Assembly (NCBI GenBank): GCA_943788935.1
Contig: CALSSE010000017.1
Span: 234,001 to 298,000, forward strand
Direction: 5' to 3'
Length of the DNA stretch: 64,000 nt
Source: an uncultured bacterium
Lineage (GTDB): Bacteria; Myxococcota_A; Bradymonadia; UBA7976; VGTA01
The translations under genes were made by a program, and so were the position numbers. Every line of letters starts with the position of its first letter. The stretch's first letter is position 1. The notes beneath the pieces are model-generated. The model was not told the origin of the DNA. It made no database searches and was given only the letters and a program-made list of their open reading frames with translations. Shown one piece after another: positions 28,242 to 35,979 of this stretch.

Positions 28242-28780
28242 ACAGCCAAGATCTTGATCTCAACTCGCTTCAACTAGCGGGCTTTGACCTACCTCTAAGC
28301 CTCGCGGTGATCGCGGGGGTCGCCGTAGTATACACACTCTATCTAGCTCTAAGCCCGTTGCTTGAAGAAGGTGAGATCTCTACTGAAGAGTGGTCTAGAA
28401 TGGAAGATGAATCACTGGCGCTCTTAAACCGAAGAGATCGAGTGATCGCGGAGCTGAAAGATCTAGAGTTTGAGGCGGCAATGAACAAGATCGATGATCA
28501 AGATCTATCCCGTTTAAGAGGCCAATATGAGCGTGAGGCTCTCCGCTTGATCGAGGCTCTCGATCAGCAGGCCTCAAACTATGCCCAAGAGATTGACTCT
28601 GAAGTGAACGCCACTCGTGAGGCTGCTCGCTCACGTCGAGCCGCTAAGAAAGCCTCCGCTGAGAGCGACTCAGCGGAAGTGGTGTCCAAAGAGACCGACT
28701 CAGTGAAAATGGCGTCCAAAGAGACCGATACTGAGCAGAGAAATGAATCGACTTCAGTAGAGGAGCCTGCTCATGTTTAA
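28238..28780 (+). CDS. CcmI-like membrane protein
   Basis: 180 residues. One helix near residues 17-40, then a charged coiled segment RDRVIAELKDLEFEAAMNKI and LSRLRGQYEREALRLIEAL. This pattern (TM, then a haem-locus coiled coil) is found in CcmI-like proteins in cytochrome c maturation loci. The last 50 residues are a low-complexity Ser/Glu/Lys tail with a 30-base duplication (SKETD). It lacks the TPR part of full CcmI. ATG overlaps ccmF; its last eight bases overlap the next gene. Confidence 0.6.
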   Translation: MNSQDLDLNSLQLAGFDLPLSLAVIAGVAVVYTLYLALSPLLEEGEISTEEWSRMEDESLALLNRRDRVIAELKDLEFEAAMNKIDDQDLSRLRGQYEREALRLIEALDQQASNYAQEIDSEVNATREAARSRRAAKKASAESDSAEVVSKETDSVKMASKETDTEQRNESTSVEEPAHV

Positions 28781-30134
28781 TCTTTTTCGTAGAGTGAGCT
28801 TTGTCTCTTGGTATTACTGTAGTTTGAGCCTCTGTAGTTTGAGCCTCTGTAGTTTGAGCCTCTGTAGTTTGAGCCTAGTCGCTCAAGCTCAAGTCCAAGC
28901 TCCTTATCTTAATAAAGGTGATGGCCTTCCGCCATTTTTCGCCTCTATGGAGAAGCATGAGGTAATGGTTCAAATACAGATTCAGGAGACCCCTAGCGCT
29001 GCTCCAAAGGACGCTCCAAAAGGTCTTAAGGTCGGCTTTCGCATCTTAGCTCAAGGGCAAAAGGTTCGAGATTATAAAGAGAAGACCGACGAGCTTGGTC
29101 GAGCGTTCTTTTTAGGGATCCCCTCAAACCCCAAAGTTCAAGGGATGATCTCTTATGAGGTGTGGGTAGACTATCAAGGAGTCCGCTTTCCTTTTGAGGT
29201 GACCGGGATCCCCAAGACTGAGGATAAAGATGTCCTCTATGACGACTTCGATCCAAGTAAGCGTTTACCAGAGAACCACTTAACCCTCACGGTCTCTCCA
29301 GCGGTGAGTGATATCAGTGCGCTCGCACTCCATCACGATCTAATCGAGCTTCATCCCGATGAAGAGTCACTACTCGCTATTCATGAGATGACGATCACCA
29401 ACTCTAGTGATCAAGTCGTTGATCTCTCTCATCAGCCACAAGGTGGCCTTAAACTGCCCGCTCCAGAAGGCGCTAAGGCACCAGAACTTCATCAGAGTCA
29501 TCATGATGAGGTAGAGGTGCGAGGCGCGGCGCTCTATTATGTAGGGGCGTTGTTGCCTCATAGCACTAAGAAGGTAAAGTGGTATTATACGCTACCTTAT
29601 AGAGCAGAGCGCTTTGATTGGGAGCAGGCGATGCCTCTGCCAAGTACGGTGGGGATGATCGTCGCTCCTCAATATAAGAAGCCTCAACACCAATCCCTCA
29701 TTAAGCTACAGCTCGAGGCCGCGAAAAACTCTGGCGAGGTGAAACAAGTAAGCACTGGTCCTGGACGAGTTTTTGATGCCCTACGAAAAGTACCTGCTCT
29801 CTCCCCAGGGACCCCTCTGCGGTTCTCGATTATGGGGATCCCCGCTGCTCCGATGTGGCGTCGTCAACTCCTCTATGCTTCGATCTTATTGGTCATGGTA
29901 TGGGTATTTTGGGTGGGCTTCGCCTCCGGTCAAGGTGAAGAACGCCTCTCACGAGCTCACCTACAGCTTGAGAGAGAGCGATTATTAAAAGCTCTCGCAC
30001 GTATGGAAGCCGCCTTAGAGCGTAAGCGAATTACCCCCGCTCGATATCAAAAAGAGCGAGAGGTGATTACTGCGCGCTTAGTCACTATATATCGAGCGTT
30101 AGAACGCTTAGATCAACAAGGCGAGCTCTCTTGA
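28773..30134 (+). CDS. Exported, C-terminally anchored protein of the ccm operon, unknown function
   Basis: 453 residues. A signal peptide whose core is a tandem CSLSL repeat is followed by an exported region (about residues 40-370) with beta-rich segments: one early stretch (KVGFRILAQGQKVRDYKEKT) resembles a carboxypeptidase-regulatory-like fold. A C-terminal helix (LLYASILLVMVWVFWVGFASG) precedes a cytoplasmic coiled coil (ERERLLKALARMEAALERK). That coiled coil resembles the one in the CcmI-like neighbour. Its position between ccmF and ccmA argues for a role in cytochrome c assembly, but no known Ccm protein matches. The downstream ccmA start (TTG) overlaps its stop. Confidence 0.55.
   Translation: MFNLFRRVSFVSWYYCSLSLCSLSLCSLSLCSLSLVAQAQVQAPYLNKGDGLPPFFASMEKHEVMVQIQIQETPSAAPKDAPKGLKVGFRILAQGQKVRDYKEKTDELGRAFFLGIPSNPKVQGMISYEVWVDYQGVRFPFEVTGIPKTEDKDVLYDDFDPSKRLPENHLTLTVSPAVSDISALALHHDLIELHPDEESLLAIHEMTITNSSDQVVDLSHQPQGGLKLPAPEGAKAPELHQSHHDEVEVRGAALYYVGALLPHSTKKVKWYYTLPYRAERFDWEQAMPLPSTVGMIVAPQYKKPQHQSLIKLQLEAAKNSGEVKQVSTGPGRVFDALRKVPALSPGTPLRFSIMGIPAAPMWRRQLLYASILLVMVWVFWVGFASGQGEERLSRAHLQLERERLLKALARMEAALERKRITPARYQKEREVITARLVTIYRALERLDQQGELS
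28817..28876 (+). repeat. 15-bp tandem repeat in a signal peptide, four copies
   Basis: Four exact copies of ctgtagtttgagcct. They encode the Ser/Leu/Cys hydrophobic core of the export signal of the 28773 gene. Copy-number change would lengthen or shorten the signal by five residues without shifting frame. Confidence 0.9.
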
Positions 30135-30877
30135 GTCAAGAGGTTACCGAGCGAGCGAGGCTAGAGGCGATTGACCTCACTCGCGCTTTTGGTGAACATT
30201 ACGCGCTTATCGAGGTCAATGCTCAATGGCGGGCAGGTGAGGTGTGCGCTCTGTTAGGTCCTAATGGCGCAGGGAAGTCTACCCTGCTCTGTTTACTCTC
30301 TACGCTCATGGCGGCGAGTGAGGGAGAGGTTATCTTAGAGGGTGTCACACTCTCTAGGCAGAGTGCGGCTGAGCTGCGAGGGAAGATCGGTTTTGTCGGC
30401 CATCAGACAATGGTCTATGGCGCTCTTACCGCCCTCGAAAATCTTCGCTTTTTCGCCCAACTCTATCACTGTTGGCCTGCAGGAGTGCATGGGGATATTG
30501 ACGCAGAGGATCAATGGCTCATGGAGAGTATCAGAGATGTTGGGCTAGAGCAGGCAGCAGGTCGAGTGACGAGTGGATTCAGTCGAGGGATGAGCCAACG
30601 GCTCACCCTGGCGAGAGCCCTATTACCTGACCCTGCTGTTCTCCTCTTAGATGAACCCTTCACTGGCCTCGATCGTGCCGGGATCGACTCATTGTGCCAG
30701 CTGATCAGCGATGCTAGAGATCGTGGAACTACGGTGATCATGTCGAGTCATGACCTAGAGACGACCGCTCGGCTCGCTGATCGTGCTTTAGTCTTGAAGA
30801 GAGGTAGAGTTCAAGCTTTTGAAGAGCTTAACCGGGAGGTTTCCTTGTCAGAGCTTTATCTGAGGAGCGCGGTATAA
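30131..30877 (+). CDS. ccmA: Haem exporter ATP-binding protein CcmA
   Basis: 248 residues with a complete ABC ATPase core: Walker A LLGPNGAGKST, signature SRGMSQRLTLARAL, Walker B VLLLDEPFTGLD and switch His in MSSHDLE. With CcmB and CcmC it forms the CcmABCD complex, which releases holo-CcmE. The signature has SRGMSQR where many ABCs have SGGQ, as is usual for CcmA. The frame starts at TTG 30131 overlapping the preceding stop (TTGA). Its stop overlaps the ccmB ATG (TAATG). Confidence 0.88.
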   Translation: MSQEVTERARLEAIDLTRAFGEHYALIEVNAQWRAGEVCALLGPNGAGKSTLLCLLSTLMAASEGEVILEGVTLSRQSAAELRGKIGFVGHQTMVYGALTALENLRFFAQLYHCWPAGVHGDIDAEDQWLMESIRDVGLEQAAGRVTSGFSRGMSQRLTLARALLPDPAVLLLDEPFTGLDRAGIDSLCQLISDARDRGTTVIMSSHDLETTARLADRALVLKRGRVQAFEELNREVSLSELYLRSAV

Positions 30878-31557
30878 TGAGCCCCTTTTGGCGATGCTTT
30901 ATGGCTATTTTAGAGAAAGACGTCAAGATAGAGCTGAGGAGTAAAGAGACTGTAGCAACGGTGGTCCTTTTTGGAGTTGTGTTGACCTTTCTCTTCGCCT
31001 TTGGATTTATCGGTGATCCACAGACCAATCTCGCTGTTATTCCCGGAATCTTATGGGCAGCACTACTGCTGTCGGGTGCTCTCTCCATTGGTCGAACTTT
31101 CGCTCGAGAGCAAGAGAACAGCGCCTTCACAGCCTTAGCTTTAAGTCCAACACCCCGCTCGGCGATCCTCGCTGCGAAAGTCATCGTCAACATCGTGATG
31201 ATCCTCGGAGTGATGCTCGTGATCACTCCCCTCATTGCCGTGTTAATGCATGTTGATCTCAGTGGTCATGTTGTCGGTTTGTCTTCCTTGATTACCTTAA
31301 GCGCTATCGGATTCGCTTTAGTAGGTACACCGCTCTCGATTATGGCCGTGGGCGCTAGGTTCCCCGAAGTTCTCTTACCGATGGTTGTCTTCCCTTTAGT
31401 GACCCCGGTGATGATATGTGGTGTTCGGGGGTCTGCCGCTCTTCTCGGGACCTCTGTTGACCTGAATTATATGGCTTGGGCTCAGATGATCCTCGCCTTT
31501 GATATCATGATCGGTCTGGGAGCTTTCTTTTTATTCGATTGGATGGTGAGTGAATGA
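30877..31557 (+). CDS. ccmB: Haem exporter membrane protein CcmB
   Basis: 226 residues, usual for CcmB. Six hydrophobic segments; after an N-terminal EKDVKIELRSKE (the conserved cytoplasmic coupling start of the family) comes TVVLFGVVLTFLFAFGF. FAREQENSAFTALALSPTPRSAI is the well-conserved loop. It is the permease partner of CcmA. The ATG overlaps the ccmA stop; its stop overlaps ccmC (ATGA). Confidence 0.88.
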   Translation: MSPFWRCFMAILEKDVKIELRSKETVATVVLFGVVLTFLFAFGFIGDPQTNLAVIPGILWAALLLSGALSIGRTFAREQENSAFTALALSPTPRSAILAAKVIVNIVMILGVMLVITPLIAVLMHVDLSGHVVGLSSLITLSAIGFALVGTPLSIMAVGARFPEVLLPMVVFPLVTPVMICGVRGSAALLGTSVDLNYMAWAQMILAFDIMIGLGAFFLFDWMVSE

Positions 31558-32249
31558 ATAATAGAGCATCTGAAGTGACACCGTCGTCTAAGACTCCTCT
31601 TCTGTGGATTATCTTAGGCGCAGCGGGCATGTTTTTAGCCCATTACTTAGTGTTTATATACGCGCCGATGGAGTCGACGATGCGAGCAGCTCAACGCATC
31701 TTTTACTTCCATCTCCCCAGCGCTTGGCTGTGCTATATCGGCTTTATTATGTGTGCAGGCTGGAGTCTGCGCTATTTAATGACCCAAAAGAGTGAGCACG
31801 ACGCGCTCGCTTTAGCCTCTGCTGAGGTCGGGCTAACCTTTGGAGTGATCGTACTCACCACAGGGCCGCTATGGGCTCGCGCTGCGTGGGGGGTGTGGTG
31901 GAAGTGGGAGCCTCGATTGACGACAATGGCCATCCTCTTCTTGATCTTCACCTGCTACTGGGTGATCCGCTCATTCGGAGGAGATAACTCAGGAACTCGT
32001 CGCTTTGGCGCTGTATTAGCGGTACTCGGAGCCCCAAATATTTTCTTCGTTCATATTGCGGTGACTCGCTGGCGTGGCGATCACCCCAATAATGTTGGTC
32101 TAGAGCCAGAGATGAGGGTCGTCCTTTATAGCTGTCTTCTTATTTTTATTATTATTTTTAGTCTGTTAGTTCGGCTTCGCTATCGGGTGCATATGGATGA
32201 ACGCACTGCTATAGCACTGAGTCGACGACTGTCACGTATTGGAGGATAG
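31554..32249 (+). CDS. ccmC: Haem exporter protein CcmC
   Basis: 231 residues with six membrane helices. Conserved QRIFYFHLPSAW (first His) and TRWRGDHPNN (second His region) flank the WWD motif region WGVWWKWEPRLTT. CcmC presents haem to CcmE. The residue after WW.W is Glu where Asp is usual (WWxWDxR), so the motif is a variant. It overlaps ccmB and is followed directly by the CcmD-like gene. Confidence 0.9.
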   Translation: MNNRASEVTPSSKTPLLWIILGAAGMFLAHYLVFIYAPMESTMRAAQRIFYFHLPSAWLCYIGFIMCAGWSLRYLMTQKSEHDALALASAEVGLTFGVIVLTTGPLWARAAWGVWWKWEPRLTTMAILFLIFTCYWVIRSFGGDNSGTRRFGAVLAVLGAPNIFFVHIAVTRWRGDHPNNVGLEPEMRVVLYSCLLIFIIIFSLLVRLRYRVHMDERTAIALSRRLSRIGG

Positions 32250-32251
32250 TG

Positions 32252-32716
32252 ATGTTCAATAAGACCCATATACCATTCTTAACAGCCTCTCATCCAACAG
32301 CCAGAGCTAGGCTGTTGCCTCTGTCATGGTCTCTCTTAGCTTCCTTGATCTCCTTGATCTCCTTGACTCTGTCTCTTCAAGCGTTCGCTGAAGGTGGAGA
32401 GGTCGATAAGACTTTGGTGAAGTCAGAAGTTAAGTCTGTTGCCCAGCAAGTAAATGTCTCTGATACAAATGTCTCTGATACAAATACCTCTGAGAAGCAG
32501 GGTTCTTCTCTGGCTGCAAAAGATGACTTTAACAGTGATAGAGAGGCTCGACTCGAAGAGCTCCGATATAAGCATCTATGGATTGCATATAGCTTTGTTT
32601 GGCTTATCATTTTTCTATTTATTCGTCAGACTTGGCAGAGGAGTCAAGCAGTCTCTAACAGACTCGATGAGCTTAAGAGCCGACTGATTAAACTCGAAGA
32701 GGGTGAGGTGGAGTAA
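32252..32716 (+). CDS. CcmD-like membrane protein with signal peptide
   Basis: 154 residues. A cleavable-looking signal (LLASLISLISLTLSLQAFA) precedes a 60-residue low-complexity exported segment, then a C-terminal helix HLWIAYSFVWLIIFLFIRQ and a charged coil (LDELKSRLIKLEE). That helix-plus-coil resembles CcmD, normally only 50-70 residues, so this is CcmD with an N-terminal exported extension. GGAGG at 32241-32245 sits six bases before ATG 32252, better than the GTG at 32249. A 9-base repeat underlies the signal core (LISLISL), and a 15-base repeat the VSDTN segment. Confidence 0.6.
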   Translation: MFNKTHIPFLTASHPTARARLLPLSWSLLASLISLISLTLSLQAFAEGGEVDKTLVKSEVKSVAQQVNVSDTNVSDTNTSEKQGSSLAAKDDFNSDREARLEELRYKHLWIAYSFVWLIIFLFIRQTWQRSQAVSNRLDELKSRLIKLEEGEVE

Positions 32717-32886
32717 TGGACATGTTATTTATGACACCTCCCCCGACACACTTTGTCTATATTCCAGCTATCCTGTTGGTAGGCTCTATCCTAGGCTTTA
32801 TCATCGGTCGTCAGGCAGGCATTAAAGAGGGTCAGTCTCGATTCTTAGCAGGAGAGGGGACACATGAAGACGATGATCTCCTCTGA
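32716..32886 (+). CDS. Small 56-residue membrane protein at the end of the ccm operon
   Basis: ATG overlaps the preceding stop (TAATG) as elsewhere in this operon. The product has one helix (YIPAILLVGSILGFIIGRQ), then a basic/polar tail ending EDDDLL. The last 23 bases overlap the M20 amidohydrolase start. It is too short to identify. Overlap, spacing and a plausible hydrophobic segment support it as a real gene. Confidence 0.55.
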   Translation: MDMLFMTPPPTHFVYIPAILLVGSILGFIIGRQAGIKEGQSRFLAGEGTHEDDDLL

Positions 32887-34035
32887 GCGAGAATACTTTG
32901 AGGAGAATATAAATCGCTATATAGATTGGCGTCATGATCTTCACGCTCATCCCGAGACTGCTTTTGAGGAATTTAGAACCGCCCGATTGGTCGCCGAGAG
33001 ACTTAAGTCTTTTGGTCTTCAAGTTACCGAAGGCTTAGCGAGGACAGGTGTAGTTGGGGTATTACCTGCTACAGTGAGCACGACTCGCCGGGTAGGACTG
33101 AGGGCTGACCTTGATGCACTCCCTATGACGGAAGAGGCGGTTGAGTTACCCCATTGTTCGGTACACAACGGTAAAATGCACGCTTGTGGTCATGATGGCC
33201 ACACGGTAATGCTCCTCGCAGCAGCTGAATACCTCAGTCTTCATCCATTTGAGTATACAGAGGTAATATTCATATTTCAGCCTGCAGAAGAGAATGTAGC
33301 GGGTGGTAAAGTGATGGTCGATGAAGGACTATTTGACCAGTTTCCCGTAGATGAGGTGTTCGGTTTACACAATCTTCCAGGTCAACAGTTTGGTCACTTC
33401 GCTGCCCGCGTTGGTCCTCAAATGGCGTCTGCTGACATGTTTAGGGTCACTCTGAGTGGACGAGGTGGCCATGCGGCTTGGCCCCATGAGAGTGACGATG
33501 TGATCCTCGCCGCAGCGATGCTCACTGTTCAATGGCATACGATCGTATCTCGTAGCGTGGACCCCTTAGATGCGGCCGTTTTAAGCGTCACTCAAGTTCA
33601 TGGCGGAGAGAGCGATAATGTCCTCCCCTCAAGCGTCTCACTCAGAGGAACAGTGCGCGCTCTTCAAGAGTCCCACACGACATCATGTAGAGGAGCAGAT
33701 GGAGAAGGTCTCACGATCCTTGGCTCATATGAAAGGCCTCGAGCTTGAATGGAGCTATGAGCGACGATATACCCGCGACAGTAAATACTCCAGATCAAAC
33801 ATCTCTTGCTTGGCGATGCGCAGAGAGAGTTCAAGGACAAGAGAGGGTTGACCAAACTCCTTTACCCCTCATGGGTTCAGAAGACTTTGGATGGATGCTA
33901 CGCGCGAGACCAGGCTGTTATATATTATTGGGTGCAGGTGACTCTCCTATGCTACATCATCCACGATTCGATTTTAATGACGAGCTTATTCCGATTGGAG
34001 CTCACTATTGGGTGGAGATTGCGAGAGGAGAGTAA
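32864..34035 (+). pseudogene. M20-family amidohydrolase broken by two frameshifts
   Basis: The first frame (32864 to about 33675) encodes the front of an M20D amidohydrolase: WRHDLHAHPETAFEE, RADLDALPMTEE, MHACGHDGHTVMLL (metal His/Asp), FQPAEENVAGG and SGRGGHAAWPH. Homology continues in a second frame for about 30 codons (PTRHHVEEQMEKVSRSLAH) and a third to 34035 (PATVNTPDQ, MGSEDFGWML, HHPRFDFNDELIPIGAHYW). Each junction is restored by removing a single base (near 33674 and near 33773). As written the enzyme is inactive; two sequencing errors 100 bases apart are the alternative. GGAGAGG precedes the ATG. The intact family hydrolyses N-acyl amino acids. Confidence 0.82.
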
Positions 34036-34129
34036 GGTATCAGAGACCTTAGTAAGGTATCAGAGACCTTACTAAGGTATCAGAGACCTTTGAGTAAAGT
34101 ACTAGAGGGTAACTTATCAGAGACCTTTT
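34034..34129. repeat. Palindromic repeat cluster upstream of the transposase gene
   Basis: Three 17-base units aaggtatcagagacctt spaced by three bases, plus a degenerate fourth (34111-34129). The second unit with its flanks is a perfect 8-bp stem AGTAAGGT / ACCTTACT around a 7-base loop (34051-34073). The first unit contains the stop codon of the M20 gene. The sequences are REP-like and lie about 90 bases before a Y1-type transposase. Confidence 0.85.
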
Positions 34130-34218
34130 AGAGGTTTTAAGAAAATTTTTATTATTATGTAACTGTCGTTTTCTCTGAGCATAGCCGTTCTTCTTATATC
34201 AGGCTAAAGGAGAATCTC

Positions 34219-35181
34219 ATGCCTTACCCTCTTCGCTATCAATCTAAGCCTTGGGCGACCCATCACGTAGTCTCACGCTGTTTTCAGGGTCGATCTTTTT
34301 TGCAACCAAACCCAGAGGTAACTTCGGCCACTATAGGAGTTTTAGGTTATTTCACGGAGCGGTATCAAGGTAGAATAAAACTCCATTTTGCGGTATTTCT
34401 TAGCAATCACTTTCATCTCTTAATCAGCTCATCTGATATTGTGACGCTCTCTAGTTTCCTTCAAGATGTGAAGAGTAGTTTGACTAAAGAGATTGGTCGT
34501 CTTCATCGATGGGAGGGGACAATTTGGGGGCGTAGGTTTTTTAGTGAAGAGATCCTAGGTGAGGCTGCGCTCATCGACATCATTAAATATCTGACCAAGA
34601 ACAGTGTAAAAGAAGGCTTAGTAGATCATCCAAGTCAATGGACTGGGGTTCATAGTTACAAACAACTAGTGGAGGGAAAAGAGTGCACGGGACTTTGGGT
34701 CGATAGAGTGGCATTGCATGTGGCATGCGATAATCTCAACGAGGCTGATATCGAAGAGTTTACGACTTGTTATTCCCTCAGATTGACTCCCCCTCCATCA
34801 TGGGAGTTTCTGTCTGATGATGTCTTTAAGTATATATGTCGAGAGATTATGGATAACGCCATAGAGGAGGCACTCCTAACTCGAGAGGGAGGGAGTATAG
34901 GAATGGAGAAGGTGTTGTCAGGAGATCCTCTAGAGGTGAGGGAGCGATGTGGGAATGAGGCCGCTCCTCGGTTAAGCGAGCCTCCATGTAAGTCGAGATG
35001 CCCGATCTTGTTAGAAGAGTATAAACGGTCATATTTTGAGTTTAAGTCTCAGTTCCAATCAGCCTCATTTGAGCTTAGGAGGGCTCTCAAACTAGGCTTG
35101 GAATCAGTACACTTGAGATTCCCTCCAGGCGGTATTCCTCTGTTTGGAGGCGGAGGACTAGTCTCTATGGATGCGGCTTGA
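34219..35181 (+). CDS. Y1/REP-associated tyrosine transposase (RAYT-like)
   Basis: 320 residues. The N-terminal 150 residues match the IS200/REP transposase family: HHVVSRCFQGR, then FAVFLSNHFHLLI with the HUH His-x-His pair, the FLQDVKSSLTKEI helix, the WEGTIWGRRFFSE segment, and IIKYLTKNSVKEGLVDHPSQW with the candidate catalytic Tyr. The rest (about residues 165-320) has no match I recognise. AAAGGAG precedes ATG. The REP-like palindromes at 34034-34129 fit a RAYT that processes such repeats. No terminal inverted repeats or target duplication were seen, so it is a stable chromosomal copy or a relic. Confidence 0.8.
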   Translation: MPYPLRYQSKPWATHHVVSRCFQGRSFLQPNPEVTSATIGVLGYFTERYQGRIKLHFAVFLSNHFHLLISSSDIVTLSSFLQDVKSSLTKEIGRLHRWEGTIWGRRFFSEEILGEAALIDIIKYLTKNSVKEGLVDHPSQWTGVHSYKQLVEGKECTGLWVDRVALHVACDNLNEADIEEFTTCYSLRLTPPPSWEFLSDDVFKYICREIMDNAIEEALLTREGGSIGMEKVLSGDPLEVRERCGNEAAPRLSEPPCKSRCPILLEEYKRSYFEFKSQFQSASFELRRALKLGLESVHLRFPPGGIPLFGGGGLVSMDAA

Positions 35182-35979
35182 CTGATGACCAGCGGGGTCA
35201 GGATCAATCCAAAATAAGAAGATACGTTCTCTTAAACCCTTATACTCAAATACGGACCATAAGCATCCTATAACCCCAACCCCTGTAATCAGTTGAGCGA
35301 AAACGAATAAAGAACCTATCCATAGTTTAGGAGGCCCTCCCTCGATAAATAATAGCGAGAGTACAGAGCAGAATATCCCTAGAAGTATTGGGAGTCTCGC
35401 AGCTTGACCAACTCCCCTTATGCGTTTGGCGCGCTCCATAAGTTCACTAATATCGAATGAGTCAAAAGTTGTGTTCTTAGCAAAGTCTGCGTTATCATTT
35501 GAGTAGTGCCGCGGATACGTTGGCTGCTCAAAATTGATCACGTGATTAACAGGGAACTTATCATTCCGAAAAGCCTCAGTTAATACCCTATCTTTGAGCG
35601 ATAAGGAGAGTGCTGTCAGAGTCAAGTCAGGTATCAGAGGAGTTAGTTCTTTTGGTGGCATTGAAGCATCGATAGACCATAACTTGAAGGATGCACGAAT
35701 GGTCATGTCTATTAAAGATAACTCAGCCACAAGTGACTCTATCAATGTCTCTGATACTTCTGAGCTATATAAGATAATCTTTACCTGATAGGCCTCTCTC
35801 AGACTTTTGAGTCCGGTACGAAGCGTAACGATATGAGTAGGGGTGCTACTAGAGTGGGCCCATGATTGATATTGTTTCGCTAAAGACATCAGCGTTGGTG
35901 GGGTGAGCAGATATATTTCTCTGTCGAGATGGTTTAAATTCGGTCCTAATAGCTTTTTTTTGGGGGGGGTCGTATTCAC
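35158..35979 (-). CDS. Membrane protein of unknown function after meaB
   Basis: 273 residues. Two helices near the C-terminus (PILLGIFCSVLSLLFIEG and LWIGSLFVFAQLITGVGVIGCLW) follow a cytoplasmic or exported segment of about 190 residues with no motif I recognise. GTG overlaps the meaB stop (GTGA), so it is the last gene of the mutase operon. Codons 4-9 contain eight C followed by eight A on the coding strand, a slippage-prone start. A motif shared with other genes here (GTATCAGAGAC) encodes VSET. Its end overlaps the transposase stop. Confidence 0.55.
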   Translation of the reverse strand: MNTTPPKKKLLGPNLNHLDREIYLLTPPTLMSLAKQYQSWAHSSSTPTHIVTLRTGLKSLREAYQVKIILYSSEVSETLIESLVAELSLIDMTIRASFKLWSIDASMPPKELTPLIPDLTLTALSLSLKDRVLTEAFRNDKFPVNHVINFEQPTYPRHYSNDNADFAKNTTFDSFDISELMERAKRIRGVGQAARLPILLGIFCSVLSLLFIEGGPPKLWIGSLFVFAQLITGVGVIGCLWSVFEYKGLRERIFLFWIDPDPAGHQSSRIHRD

